A DNA stretch of 64,000 nt, from contig NC_133299.1 of NCBI RefSeq assembly GCF_005239225.2, positions 12,032,967 to 12,096,966 on the forward strand, read 5' to 3'. The position numbers and the translations under genes are program-made. The notes beneath the pieces are model-generated. The model searched no databases, was not told the DNA's origin, and saw nothing but the letters and a program-made list of their open reading frames with translations. Origin of the DNA: Populus alba (taxonomy: Eukaryota; Streptophyta; Magnoliopsida; Malpighiales; Salicaceae). Positions 1 to 11,824 of the stretch are shown here, piece by piece. Numbering within the stretch: the first letter of the stretch is position 1; each line of letters opens with the position of its first letter.

Positions 1-950
1 AAATCAAATAAAATATGGGTGTTCCAAGATTTCAAACTTCAAAAAAGATATATCTATCCCAAGAAACACCACCTAAGAAGAAGAATAAAATAAAAAGGAA
101 TTAAAAAAAGAAGATAAATAAAGGTATAAATATAGTTGTAAGCAAAGGTAAATTGAGAAAAAAATAAAGATAAATTGAAAAAATAAATTTCAACTACCTA
201 ATAACCTGTTTATATTGATACAATGTTTGAATTTAATCTAAATATTTAATTTTAATCTTATAATATTATACAAATAACCTATATCAACAACAACTATTTT
301 CCATAAAACCAACAAAATACTCCATCGATATTTAAAAGCTAATTTTGTAAAAAAAAAAAAAAAACACCATTTACTAATGGAATCATAGATTGTAATTGGT
401 TGTTGAAAAACTTATCATTTGTTATTTCTATTATGTCAGTCATTCTGTCGATAATATAATTACTGATAGAGTTATAGATGAAAAAAGTGCGTAAAAAAAT
501 TATCAACATCATTTCATCAGTAATTCTATTAGTGAGTATGACATATCACCAATAGAAAATACTATTTGTAATTTCATCGGTGGTTGAATTCATATTACCA
601 ATAAAATTAACTCGTAAATGATTCAAATATTTTTAATGGAAATTATAGTAATGTTTTTGCACTCTCTAGAACTTTTCGAAAGACTTAATTCGTCAATAAT
701 TCTGTCTATAATTGTTAGTGGCAAAGTCATGTAATTGTTTTTCAACTCTTTAGAACTCTTTGATGGGCTTATTTTGCTAATCATTCCATATGTGATTAAC
801 ATTCAATCAGTAATTTCATCAATATTGTATTTAATATTTTATTAAAAGAATAAACTAAACAAAATAGAAAAAAAAAAAATAAACAAAACAAAAAAAAAGA
901 AATTAAAAGAAAGGAAACTAAATAAAAAAAAAACAAAATATTTTTTTATT
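1..950. repeat. AT-rich degenerate repeat, possibly CACTA terminal DNA
   Basis: There is no coding potential. Between about 420 and 850, short phrases such as 'catcagtaattctatt' and 'catcggtggttgaatt' recur in variant form on both strands. Such iterated sub-terminal motifs are typical of plant CACTA elements, and similar wording occurs at the CACTA end near 27.6 kb. No element end or target-site duplication is visible, so the assignment is tentative. Confidence 0.3.
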
Positions 951-1983
951 AATTTAAAAAATATCAACTTGAATACAACTTATCTAGTAGAAAAAAGTTG
1001 AAGGAGAAGGAGGAAGAGGAGGCGGAGGTGGATTTTAGTGGAGACCTAGTGGACAATGAGGTAGAGAACATGTACCACCGAGGTTTGACAGCAACTCCTT
1101 TTATAATTGCCTAAGTTCACTCATTTTAAACCTAAAGTTGGGCTATCTCAGTACTAAGTCAGGTTATCTGAGTTTCAACTTATTCTCACATAATTGCTCA
1201 CACGGCCGAAGATTGTGAACTACTTAAAAAGGTACTTGATGATATATTGTGCATACATTATTTTTTATATTTTTATTAAAATATGAACCAGAGTATTAAT
1301 AGAGAAATATCATAAAAGAATATAAATTCATATAAATCATTTATTGGTAAATATTTCAAATAGATCCAATAATAAGTTATAAGTAACTCTATTATGTAGA
1401 AAAGAGTAATTATCATGCCTTAAAAAAATCATGCAACCCCACGAATTCAATGTCCAGTGAGGAAACTGAATTTTAATTACAATATACAAGTTGATAGATA
1501 ATGTTTAAAAGGGAAAACAAATAATATTAGACCTTAGGTTGCACTTGTTAGGAGGTTAAAAAAATGAAGGAGAAATGTTAAGTTCATGTTTGGTAAAGGG
1601 GGTGAAGTTTTAAGCGTTTAAAAGGGGTTAAAGGGTGAAGTGTCAAGAATATTTAGTTTCCTTCTTTGCAATCATGCTCTGCTTTTTTAAAAAAGTAATT
1701 TTTTTATTTTAAATTTATTTAATATGCCTGTATTAAAAGTAAATTTAATAAATATATTATTATATTATATTTCCAAGTAAAAAAACATTTTAAAAATAAC
1801 TATTATTACAATATCAAACATTATATTAATAATAATTTAAAAATTCATGAGAAAAAGTGGGACTCACATTTAATAAATTATATCCATAAATAATATTAAT
1901 GGATCCCACACCTTAAGGTGGAACCATTAAGAATTTAAAATAGGATTAAAACTGATATAAGATGGAGTCCACATATATAAATA
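951..1983. other. intergenic, nothing recognised
   Basis: AT-rich sequence with poly-A and poly-T tracts. A slightly GC-richer patch at about 1005-1210 has no sustained reading frame. I recognise no gene, RNA or element boundary here. Confidence 0.5.
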
Positions 1984-1996
1984 AATGCCCCTGAAC
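1984..1996 (+). repeat. partial duplicate of the tRNA-Pro 3' end
   Basis: The 13 bases aatgcccctgaac are identical to 2103-2115, which form the last eight bases of the tRNA-Pro gene plus its first five flanking bases. A weaker match continues downstream (both copies reach a run of T then A). This looks like the remnant of a local tandem duplication, although a chance match of this length cannot be excluded. Confidence 0.45.
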
Positions 1997-2038
1997 TACT
2001 GTTTTAAAAATAAGATAATTCACAATGAAGAACACGAA

Positions 2039-2110
2039 GGGCATTTGGTCTAGTGGTATGATTCTCGCTTAGGGTGCGAGAGGTCCCGAGTTCAATTCTC
2101 GGAATGCCCC
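2039..2110 (+). tRNA. tRNA-Pro (anticodon AGG)
   Basis: A complete 72-nt cloverleaf can be folded by eye. The acceptor stem pairs GGGCATT with AATGCCC, followed by discriminator C. The D-arm is GTCTAGTGGTAT. The anticodon stem CTCGC/GCGAG encloses loop TTAGGGT, giving anticodon AGG at 2071-2073. The T-arm is CCGAG TTCAATT CTCGG, which includes the internal B box. There is no intron and CCA is not encoded, as expected for a nuclear eukaryotic gene. A short T run follows at about 2119, a plausible Pol III terminator. The gene appears functional. It reads proline codon CCU, and also CCC/CCA if A34 is modified to inosine. Confidence 0.96.
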
Positions 2111-2402
2111 TGAACCACATTTTTAAATCAATTAAAATTTGGCCTTTTTATTTTTTGTGCGAGTTCCGGACCAGTAAATGTGCTGCTCAGTTGGGGCTGG
2201 GGTGAATGAAGGAAAGCTCGACAACAAACAAGAAGTTCATCACAAGGCTTGAGCAGCATGAATGAAGCATTCAAACTCATTATCAATACAGAGATCTCGT
2301 TGCTACTGAGATTTAAATAACACCATCTATGGGAAAAAAAAAAAAGAAAAAGAAAAAAAAAGAAGAAGAAGACATGCACAAAAGAGCTAGCAGCAGCTGA
2401 TT

Positions 2403-5400
2403 TCAACAGATATCAGAAAATCTGTTCTCGGGTGTGTTGATTGTTTCTAATATAGACCCAAAAGATTCAATTCCAATTTGAGAAGCTGGGGTGCTTCGAA
2501 TCACATTGTCTGTTCCCTCGATTGTAATGCCACCATCCCTGCCTTTTGTATCAATACTGAGATAATCTGTCAAGACCTTTTTCACTCCTAAACCATGCTG
2601 AGGAATTTTTCCACTGGTCATGAATGGCGATCGGTCTCCCTTTACAGGGCTTATTCGTTGCCCAGGTGAGAAGCTTGGTGTGGTGAAAGCTGTCTTATAT
2701 GGACTGTTTGAGGCTGGGGCTGAGTATGGAATTGTTACACTTTTGTGAGCAATCACACTGACTTTAGAGATTGAAGAGAAATGATCCGAATGTTTTGTCA
2801 AATCATCCACGTAGAGCAGGTCATCAATTCGAGCCACAATATTAAATGCCAAGCTCTCTAGAACCCTTGAGTAGCTCTCCAAAATGGATTTCCCAACATC
2901 CTAAGAAACCAAGTGAAATGATCATGAAATTGATATTTAACAGACATTCATGATGATAAGAATGTTTTATTGGGCTAAGAAATCAAAACCTTGTTGTATT
3001 GGATTTTGCTCATATCTAAAGTTGTCTGTGGAAGACCAGGGAATCGCTGCTTCAGGCAAAGCAGGAGGCTTTCTGCTCGATCAGCAAGCAAATCCCTCTT
3101 GTCTACATCAATCATCAGCTCCTTCATCAATTCCCAGGATGACTTTGAACTGGAGCGATTTGTACTATTGACAGGTTTAGAGTTGGTCCTTTTGCGCCAC
3201 ATGTAGATTGAGGCTTCCACTCGGTTCGCAAGTTCTATTGCTAAAAGTTCGGAAGACAAATCGAGGCAATCAAGGAGACATTCCGGATAAAATTGATCCG
3301 AAGAGATACATCGATAGATGAGGTCTCCTAAACTGGCTTTTCCATTCTGAAACAAAGTTTGGGGTAATAATTGTTAAGAAACATGTCTTTCTGATATCAA
3401 AAATTGATTCATTGATCTAAGGTGATTATACCTTTGGAAGAGCATCCATATATGATTCAGGGATTTCCATATCAGATATAGTGATGCTGTTGATAGCCAT
3501 AGCAGCTTTCAATATTTGGTTTGTAGAATCACGTTTGTGCTGCAACTGCTTTCTTGAATTTTCATGGAGGCCTCCAGGAGGCACCCTAGGAACAGGTAGC
3601 CACCACTTCTCTTCTTGGCGCTGCAGGGTTCGTCGGAAAGAAGCTGACCCATCAGCATCAGGGGCCAGGATCCCTTGGTCTATGTACCAGAACTCAGTAT
3701 TGTCAAAACTATCTAAGATCTCCTGCATAAGAAATTCACATTCAGAATGAACTCGTGACAAATACTAGCATTTATGAACTAACTAGTGTTGATGGATCTT
3801 ACAAGAAGCATGTTATCCAATTTTCGCAGAGCTGGAAGATTTATGTAAAGATCCGATCTAGGCCTGCAGGTCATGACCTGGATCACAGGTTCACAACATT
3901 AATAAAAAAACCGAGAGAACAAATCCCAGAAATCACTTATCCATTTGAGCTCTAAAGAGGATTCCTCTCTCCAGCCTTGTGCCCCCAATGACAATAAAAA
4001 AAATTTGTTGTCACTCATTCTGCTGTCACAAGGAGCTGTTCACTACTCAAATCTATTATATTGAAGTTTGCTTCTATTGACCAATAGTTTCCCAACAAAC
4101 CATAATGAATTCCATTCTGAACAATTATCAATCTGTTGAACCAACAATCTAATTCAAAACAGATACTCAATATTCGAATTTGTCAGATTTGCAAGGACTT
4201 GCAGCATTGCACAAAAGAGAAAATTGAAAGAAATTCATGGCTGGCCACATTAACCAGGGTCCGTAACAAATGAAATGGACTAGCAAATGTGTCTAGTAAG
4301 AAAAATAAAAATACAACCACACACATTCACAGTTATACCTCGAGCTTGCTCCCATCTGGAAATGTCTGCCAAGAAGGCATCAACTCCACAACGTGATCAC
4401 TCACACAAAGAAACCATTCCATCTCTCTTCGCCACATTGCTTTCTTCTCTGGTGCTAGAGGCTCCAACCTCCATAGTTGCCCGAACAAGGTAGCTGCAAA
4501 ATTGAGCAGAGAAGGAGCAATAACCATCAAAATATAAGCCAATGCGTACTGTAAGAAAGTAAACTGGTCAATAATACCAAAATAACCACACACAGGCTCA
4601 AATAACTTACCACATAGATTAGTAATGGCATTTGAGATAGCCAAAGCTGTGCAAACCCCATTTCCACAACCAGACATATCTTCTCCGAGCAGCAACTTTG
4701 AAAACCTTTCCTTCATCATCTCAGTCTCTATCACACCGTAAACAATACTCATAACATTAAACACGTTATCACGAACTTCAAAGAGTAAATATAGAAGAGG
4801 AAGAAAAAACCAATCAATACCTGAAATTGAAGACCCTTGTTTCTCCAACTTCCTATCATCGAAATGGGATTTTTCTTCATCATCAGTTGCACTATTGGTA
4901 CTTGTGCAGTCAGATACTTCATCTTTCTGTACAGGCCAACCCAATGTACGAGGAGAAGATGAATCCTCTTCAGAGCTACTATGACTATGCTCCCCATGCC
5001 CTGTGTTCTCAGAAGTTAAAAATTCAGAACTTGAACTGCTTTCTCTACCCTTGTCTTCAATCAAATCGCCAAATGTCTGGACTTCACCTTTCTTTTCACC
5101 AAAGTTCGTATCTTTCTCTCTGTTACATTCATTACTCTTCTCAATCAAACCCTCCATTTCTCCTTTCTCTTCTTTCAGAACCACCCCAGGTGAATCACAA
5201 AAAGCAGAGTTGTTCATTACCATACCATTAAACTGTAGTCTTTTCAAGCAACACCCATTTGAGAACCTAGCTTTGCAATATAAGTTTCTAAGAGATTTTG
5301 AGACCCAGAAGCCCAATAGAGAAAACGATTTCAGGTTATTGGAGCTTCTTAGCTTCACTACTACAGGCACACACAGCTTGAGACGGTAATGACAATGTTG

Positions 5401-5457
5401 CTCTTCTTGTTGGTGAGCTGTTTCCCTTTCTTTCTGGTGGGTGAAAGCTCTATCCAT
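2403..5457 (-). CDS. Rop guanine nucleotide exchange factor (PRONE domain)
   Basis: RopGEFs catalyse GDP-to-GTP exchange on plant Rho (ROP) GTPases, usually at the plasma membrane and often below receptor-like kinases, in polar growth and hormone signalling. Seven exons join in frame with GT-AG introns: 5457-4821, 4727-4611, 4493-4339, 3877-3803, 3722-3432, 3346-2990 and 2900-2403, giving 709 residues. Residues 1-211 are a variable, Ser/Glu-rich N-terminus. The PRONE domain covers about 212-580 and includes [60 protein letters not shown] and [18 protein letters not shown]. Residues 581-709 are a variable C-terminal tail, which in this family can be autoinhibitory. The protein is longer than most family members (about 500-600) because of the N-terminus. 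An internal start at Met79 or Met81 is possible. Introns 1 and 2 are multiples of three without stops. No disabling change was seen. The subfamily cannot be assigned by eye. Confidence 0.95.
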
Positions 5458-5563
5458 AAGGTCTTAACCATTTCTTCTTCAGTGGGGCAGAAGTTAGAAC
5501 ATGGAAACTAAAAAACAAAAAAAAAATCTTTGGTTATTAATTTGGAAATGTGAGGGAGCTTCC

Positions 5564-5569
5564 TATATA
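5564..5569 (-). promoter_or_regulatory. candidate TATA box of the RopGEF gene
   Basis: On the minus strand the sequence reads TTTATATAGG about 110 bases upstream of the chosen ATG at 5457, a normal spacing for a short 5' leader in plants. It is supported only by motif and position. Confidence 0.35.
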
Positions 5570-6119
5570 AACTATGTGTCCTGTGTGGGGTGAAGCTAGT
5601 TATGATTACTGAAACTTGCTCCAACACATGACATGAAAGAGACAGGAAAAGGCTCATCCTTCATGGTAATGATTCCATTATTTTTAACTCAATTTTTTTG
5701 TTTCGAAGAACACAATAAAATACGCTTCTTGTCTTGGCTTGCTTGAACAAGGGTTAAAAATGATAAGTGCGTTAATAATTCCGATAGTTGGGTTTGAAAA
5801 ATATAATGAAGTATGGCCATGGGAACCGTGCAAGCAACGGATCAGTCAATGATGGTCTCCTAATTTAGGTAATCAAGGACAGGAATATCCTCTCGTTCTT
5901 TTAGTTAAAAAATCCGAGCTCGTTATCCTTTCAAGAAAGAGAATATAGGTAGCAATACTAATTTAGCTATCGTTAATTTACCATTTTCTGAAGACCACAA
6001 CTTCAAGAAATGAAACTCGAATATTTTGTAGAAGAAAGCAATACATGTATATCGTGGCGATGGTAATGTTACGTGTTGATTACCACACTGTAAAATGTCA
6101 ACATTGTTCGTTAGGCAAA
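5570..6119. other. RopGEF upstream region
   Basis: This holds the presumed promoter of the minus-strand RopGEF gene. No reading frame or recognisable repeat was seen. Specific regulatory sites cannot be supported. Confidence 0.4.
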
Positions 6120-6910
6120 GTCATTGTTTGTTTCTAATGTATTTATTATTGTGATTGTTATTGTGGTTATAGCTTGAAAAAAAATTGTTTTATAAAAGGT
6201 ATTTTTAGTTGAGGTTAGTTTGGAAAAATATATGTTTAGTTAAAATTATGGTTAAAATTGAGGTTGATCAAAAAGTAGTTTAATGTGTTTGGTTAAAAAT
6301 GCTTTTGAAATTGAGGTTATAAAATAATTTTAATATATATATATTGATGGTTTTTAATTTAAATATTGTAGATTTAACCATTGCTATTACATCATGAAAT
6401 AAATAATACTTTATATAAAATATTTTTATTTCATTAAATTATCAACACTTCCATCACGTATGAAATACATCCGACAATGACTACAGTTTTCATAAATTTT
6501 TTTAGAGCGCAACAACATCAGGTAAAATATAATAAAGAACAAAATTGAGATTGCAATCAAATTTTACAAATGTTACATCATCAAGTGATTTCCGTCTAAT
6601 TTATGTAGTGTCATTGAATAATGTTTAACACTAGTTTTTTTGAATAAAACACAATTAAATTTTTTTTTTTATTTTGTAGGGTCGGACCCAGTTCAACGAT
6701 GGCTTTGAACCGGAACAGTGGAGCCTCCACTGTTCATGGATTTTCTCAGCACAAGAAGCAACAAGGAGCTGCTTCTTGTGATTTTGTGGCTGTGTCACAG
6801 TTGATAGTGGGTCCCACCAATAAAAAAATGCTTTTGTTGCATTACCAAACAATAATAGTTGTGGTTGCCGGTGAACCTCACCTGCAACCACAATACCAAA
6901 CAACACCTAA
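6120..6910. repeat. dispersed repeat with related inverted ends
   Basis: The left part contains gttattgtggttatagc (about 6157) and the right part ends, on the opposite strand, with ggtattgtggttgcagg. This suggests imperfect terminal inverted repeats around about 0.75 kb without transposase coding. The right end also contains a compact hairpin at 6861-6891. Small ORFs at 6655-6929 on both strands are mirror artefacts of this repeat. It is probably a non-autonomous DNA element of unknown family. I could not identify a target-site duplication. Confidence 0.35.
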
Positions 6911-7740
6911 ATATAGAACTGTCTTATGACCCAGTAAACATATAGGACTCCTCTAAGTAGTTTTAATCTAGTTTACGAATGCTAGTTTTTCTTTGGAAAT
7001 CTCCATCGTTGGCACCAAAATGAACAAAAACTAAATTTGTGCCCGCTAATGGCATCCACAGCTTTATGGTGTTAAAAAGATCATATATGTTTTGCCTTCA
7101 AAGCTGATTACACGATGGCGAATAAAAATTAGAGTTTTTAAGTCACGTTGATATAAAACTCTAATGTTTTATGAAAATTTTGTAATTCAATAACCCAACT
7201 AAAAAAATAGTCTACAAAATTATTTAAATATATATAAAAAAAAACATTCTAATTAGTAAATTCTTAATTAAATTAAAATTTTTAATCTAAATAGAAAATA
7301 AAACTCAAATACACAATGAAATTAAAATCAATCCTGGATAGTAACTTCTAAGCCTTGCTTGAAGGCCTTACTAACTTTAAACAACTATGGAATTTTAAAC
7401 CTATAGATAATAGGGCTTATAGAATCTTTTATTAAAATTTCAGTTATATCTAATGGATAGATAAAAAATATGATAATTTTTATCAAGTTACAAGTTTAAC
7501 ACGTCTCAGTTTCTTTGTGGGCTTGACCTTGTCAATACGGTTTATAAAACATATTCACAAAACGTTCCATATCAGTTCTCTCTATTAGTGAAAGACTTAA
7601 CCTTGAGTCAACCTTAAATCCTTGAAATAAGGGATCATCATCATAATAAAGATAAATATCAAAAACATTGAAGGTTTTGGAAATACAAATATTGTCATTA
7701 TTCTTTTTTGTTATGATGTAAAGACCATATTTATTTTATT
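6911..7740. other. intergenic, AT-rich
   Basis: No gene, RNA or element boundary was recognised. Its right end borders the decayed Ty3/gypsy polyprotein. Confidence 0.4.
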
Positions 7741-8345
7741 GCAGCTTTCTATACATCCCCGTAAAGAATCTCTTTTTGCTTAGAAATACAATCACATTAT
7801 CTCCTTCTTTGAATACCTTAGCATAACGGTGCTTATCAATAGCCTCCTTATATTTGGCGTTGGTTTTCAGCAAGTTTTGCCTCACATCTTTAATCCTAGC
7901 CTAAGAATTTACAATCATCTCTCACCAACAACACTATATCTAGCACTTTTCTAAATTGATACCAAATCTAATATATACCTAGGACATTGCAAACATACAT
8001 TTTCGAATGATGATTTATTAGTGGCACTATGCCTAACAATATTTACTACAACTTTCTATGCATCCCCGCCAAGAATCTCTTTTTGCTTAGAAATACCATC
8101 ACATTATCTCTTTCTTTGAATACCTTAGCACGACAGTGTCTATCACCAACCTTGATATATTGGTTTTCAACAAGTTTTGCCTCACGTCTTTCATCTTAGC
8201 CTGAGCATCTACAATCATCTTCTCACCAACAACGCTATATCTAGCACTTTTCTGAATTGGTACCAAATCTAACATATACCTAGGACATTGCAAATATACA
8301 TTCTCGAATGATGATTTATTAGTCGCACTGTGCCTAACAATACTG
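7741..8345. repeat. tandem duplication within the integrase relic
   Basis: The block from about 7741 to 8043 is repeated at about 8047-8345 with moderate divergence. Shared phrases include aagaatctctttttgcttag, ttcaacaagttttgcctcac (with one change) and atacctaggacattgcaaa. The unit is about 300 bp and the copies are directly adjacent in the same orientation. Both correspond to the same piece of integrase, so the duplication arose within this element. Confidence 0.85.
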
Positions 8346-8850
8346 TATGTGAATTCTTCTTGTGCAAGGGAACAATCCCACCATTTTTTTTTCTTATCAA
8401 CACAAATGTTTTGAATCAAGTTTCTAATTGTTCAATTTAGCAACTTTATTTTCCCATCTATCTGTGGATGTGTTGTACTACTAAACTGTAATGATGAATC
8501 ATATATCTTCTAGAACATTCACTAAAAATGATTGTCTTCGTCACCTCATGCAAATAAGCCATCTTTCAAAAGAAAATTCAAGCAATTGCAAAAGTATCAT
8601 TCGTCTTCTTAAAATGGATAAAAAATGCCATTGAGAACCTATCAAATATAACAAATAAAAAATTCATTTTATATTGTGTATGAGATAAAACAAGTACAAA
8701 ATCCATAGAAAAGTTCTCCTATATATTTTTAGGAACATGCAAAGGTACATATAAACATGCATTATATGCTTACCCTTTGGCAGTTTAACAATTATACCAT
8801 GTTTTGCACAAACTTACCAATATTTTGTTTTAAATGAGACTAATGTTATA
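7741..8850 (-). pseudogene. Ty3/gypsy integrase relic
   Basis: The frame 8419-8099 has the signature of the end of the integrase core, WWDCSLAQEEFTYS followed by the KSSFENVY and LDLVPI phrases. These correspond to the family's W-ALAQAEFAYN, KSPFEVVYG and LDLVP blocks. Upstream, at about 8440-8560, a broken frame resembles the catalytic-core segment around HPQTDGQTE. Frames are interrupted. The C-terminal part is present twice (see the tandem duplication at 7741-8345). Confidence 0.8.
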
Positions 8851-9834
8851 TTTCAGTGATAGCATTAGTAGTTTTCTTTCAACCTAAATGATTAGCCAAA
8901 CCTTCTCCATCCAAATTCTAAATCACCATCTCTTATAATGAAGAATAAGGAATGCAAAGTTGATTACCTCTTCTGAAGAATCCATCATAAATGTGAAAGT
9001 CGTAACACTTGTCTCATAGCTCACAAAAATCATCATCAGGCTCATATAACTCTTTTAACACAATTAAATTAGTGATCTCTCCTCTTAAAGTAACCAATAA
9101 GGCTACCATTATATTCAAAGCATCAATAATTTTATTATAAACCCTAGTTTTGTACACAATTCTTATTGAGAATTGTTGCAAGTTACTCAGCTCGTATGCA
9201 AGTCATTATTAATTTTCTTTTGACTATGTAAAAATTTCAATGACTTATAATCTTAATAAAACATAAATTCCTTACCTATTAGATATAGCTCCTACTTCTT
9301 CAGAGTCTGAAAAATTATATAGAACTCGTTTTCATATATGGACCAATTTAATATGAATTCACTCAACTTCTCACGAAAGAAAATCACATATATCTTCTTT
9401 TAGTGTAGTAAACCACAACCATCACATTCAACCTCAAATAATTTGTTAAAATTTAGAAGTACAAAAATAGAGTAATGCTTATTTTTTATTTGCTAAAAGC
9501 AAAGCTCTTTCTATCTTTCTTCTTAATTGAACATCCTTTTCCTTATATATTTAATAATTAATGCAATCATGTTACTAAAATTTTATATGAATCGTCAACA
9601 AAATATAGAAAATCTATGGAAACTACACTTAAATTATTTTAGGATAATTTAAGGACATACTAATATCTAATAGCTCTAACCTTTTTCTCATCAACCATTT
9701 ACAATAATAATAAAGCCTAAAGACAATAGTCTATCAATCATAAAACTACATTGTTTAGGTTCATATATAGTTTGTTTTGCAATAAAACCTTAAACACTTT
9801 TCTTAAATGTCTCACATGGTCAATTTTAGATTTC

Positions 9835-10250
9835 CTATAAATCAAAATAGATAACTATAATTGTTTTTTTATAAAAAGGATATAAAATCTGATTCATCAA
9901 TCTTATGAAAATGCCCAGCACGTTAGACAATCTAAAAAGCATATCCAACCATTTGTTCAATTCTTCTTTTGTTTTGAAAGTCATCTTCAACTTATCCCTT
10001 AACTGAAATAAATGATGATAACCACTTCTTAAATCAATCTTCATAAAATTAATGCTTCATATAATTGATCAAGCATCTCATATAATTGAGGAATAAAAAA
10101 TTTGTTAGCCTATTGTTATTTTATTAACGATGTAACTATCCACATATTTACACCAACTATGATCCTTTTTTACGGTCAACAAAGTTGGAATTGCACAAGG
10201 ATTAAAGTTCTCTTGAATCTTTTAAATCTTTTAGCTAAAATCAATTATGA
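9835..10250 (-). pseudogene. Ty3/gypsy reverse transcriptase relic
   Basis: The frame 10044-9835 begins KIDLRSGYHHLFQLRDK and continues with TFKTKEELNKWLDMLFRLSN, the standard K-I-D-L-R-S-G-Y-H and FGLSNAP region of Ty3/gypsy reverse transcriptase in degraded form. Upstream to about 10250 a broken frame matches the PCAVPTLLTVKKDG region. The YFDD-like catalytic end is truncated by a stop after IVIYFDL. It is not functional. Confidence 0.85.
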
Positions 10251-10973
10251 TAACCTTGTCCTTCAATATCTCATCTTTAGGATTCATTCAATAATGTGGA
10301 AGGTTTGGAAAGCTAGATCTTGACACCAAATCAATCCAATGTCAAATGTATCTTATCAAAAGTAATTAATCTAACAAATTACCAGGTAAAATCTCTTTAA
10401 AATCAATAAGCAAATGTTTAATTGCATTAGAAATGTCTACATTTTCCCCTTTTACTCCCCCATCATCCAACACCTTAATAACCAATGTATAAATATGTCT
10501 AATGTCTTCTACATTTGATTGGATCTCATGTTTTGAATTTTCTATGGTAAATTAAACCTTTCCCTTTACTTTGGAAGCCTTAGGTTTACATTCCTCTTTC
10601 AAAGTTACAAGGGTAGAATTCACATCATTCTTATTCAGCTTATATAAATTGTTTGTATCTAAGTGTCTAACATCTACATCATATTGTCAAAGCCTACCAA
10701 TATCAAATTGCATGAACCATATCTACAATGTCACAATAAATCTCATCCCTATATTTTCCATTAGAAAAAGGTACTTTATAGCCTTGGGTTACCCTTATCC
10801 CTCATACTAACTTAATCCACCTAGTTTTGTATGGTTTAGGATATGGTTCTAATAACAATCTCAATTTATCAGTAGTATATTCACAAATAATATTTTCACA
10901 GCTTTCATTATCAATAATCAAGATCAAACAAATTATTATTTATTGTGCATCGAGTATAAAATAACTTATTTCA

Positions 10974-11321
10974 TTATGAACCCTTAGCAACCTTAGGTGT
11001 TATCAATATCTTTCTAAGAACATAGATTTTTCTATCATCATCATCATACATATAAAAATCTACTTCATAACCTCCATCAGGTTCACAAAGTTTTCCCTCA
11101 ACTTTAAAAAGTTCTAGCTCATACTGACTTTCAATTATGTTGAACAATTTTTTTCTTTTACAATCACTAGACCTATATTTAATGCATTTTCCCATTATTG
11201 GCTTAGAGTAAGGGTTTCTTAGTTTATTCAAGTCAATTGCCTTGGATTGGATTGAAAATTTTATAGAAGATTGTAAAAGTCTATTTTTATATGGGTTTAA
11301 AATTTTGAAGCAACCGGACAT
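10974..11321 (-). pseudogene. Ty3/gypsy gag-protease linker relic
   Basis: The 115-codon frame contains a degraded zinc-knuckle-like phrase (GKCIKYRSSDCKRKK) followed by an acidic segment and VLRKILITPK. This order of a CCHC knuckle, an acid-rich spacer and a V-R-L-L-TPK phrase is what lies between gag and protease in plant gypsy elements. It sits in the expected position upstream of the reverse transcriptase relic. The knuckle lacks the full Cys/His set. Confidence 0.65.
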
Positions 11322-11824
11322 TGAAAAGGTCTATGGATAATGTCAAGAAGCTACTGTATGATAATTGCCATATTTTCTTAATTGGTTTATGATTTTGTTT
11401 CTAATTAGATTAGTAATCGTTTACTTTTTTTAGCCTGGTTTATGACCTTCTTTCCTAGTATAAATAGAGTTATTTAGCTTGTAATTATTAATTTTTTCTT
11501 TTTAGATGGTTTATTCAGAAAGATTTATTTGTGTGTGAGGAAAACACATGCTTTTTGGTTCTTCAAGAACTTTCTTGAACTTATCAAAGATCAAATGTCT
11601 TTATGGCATTCTTCCTTTTATTACTCATTTTTGTACTTGCTTTTTATTTTCTAATTATTTATTGAATTAATAATTAATTTAATTAATATTCTTTAATTAG
11701 TTAATAATTAAAAAATTAAAAAAAAAAAAGGAAAAGAGAGTATTAGAATAATAAATAAGAGCATAAATTCTCTTATCTCGTCGGAAGTATATTAGCACAT
11801 AATTATCTATGATTGTTCATGTTT

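Larger units (their letters stand above)
7741..11321 (-). mobile_element. decayed Ty3/gypsy retrotransposon internal region
   Basis: Read on the minus strand, domains appear in Ty3/gypsy order: gag-protease linker (11321-10974), reverse transcriptase (about 10250-9835) and integrase (about 8850-7741). Integrase after reverse transcriptase distinguishes gypsy from copia. Every domain carries stops and frameshifts, so the copy is dead. The stretch between reverse transcriptase and integrase is the expected place of RNase H but is too decayed to read. No matching LTR pair was found. The right side abuts a plus-oriented LTR of another copy or family. Confidence 0.85.

Noticed and set aside
2128..2406. 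92-codon minus ORF after the RopGEF stop
   Set aside because: It is the 3' flank of the RopGEF gene; a poly-purine tract on the plus strand gives a run of Phe codons.
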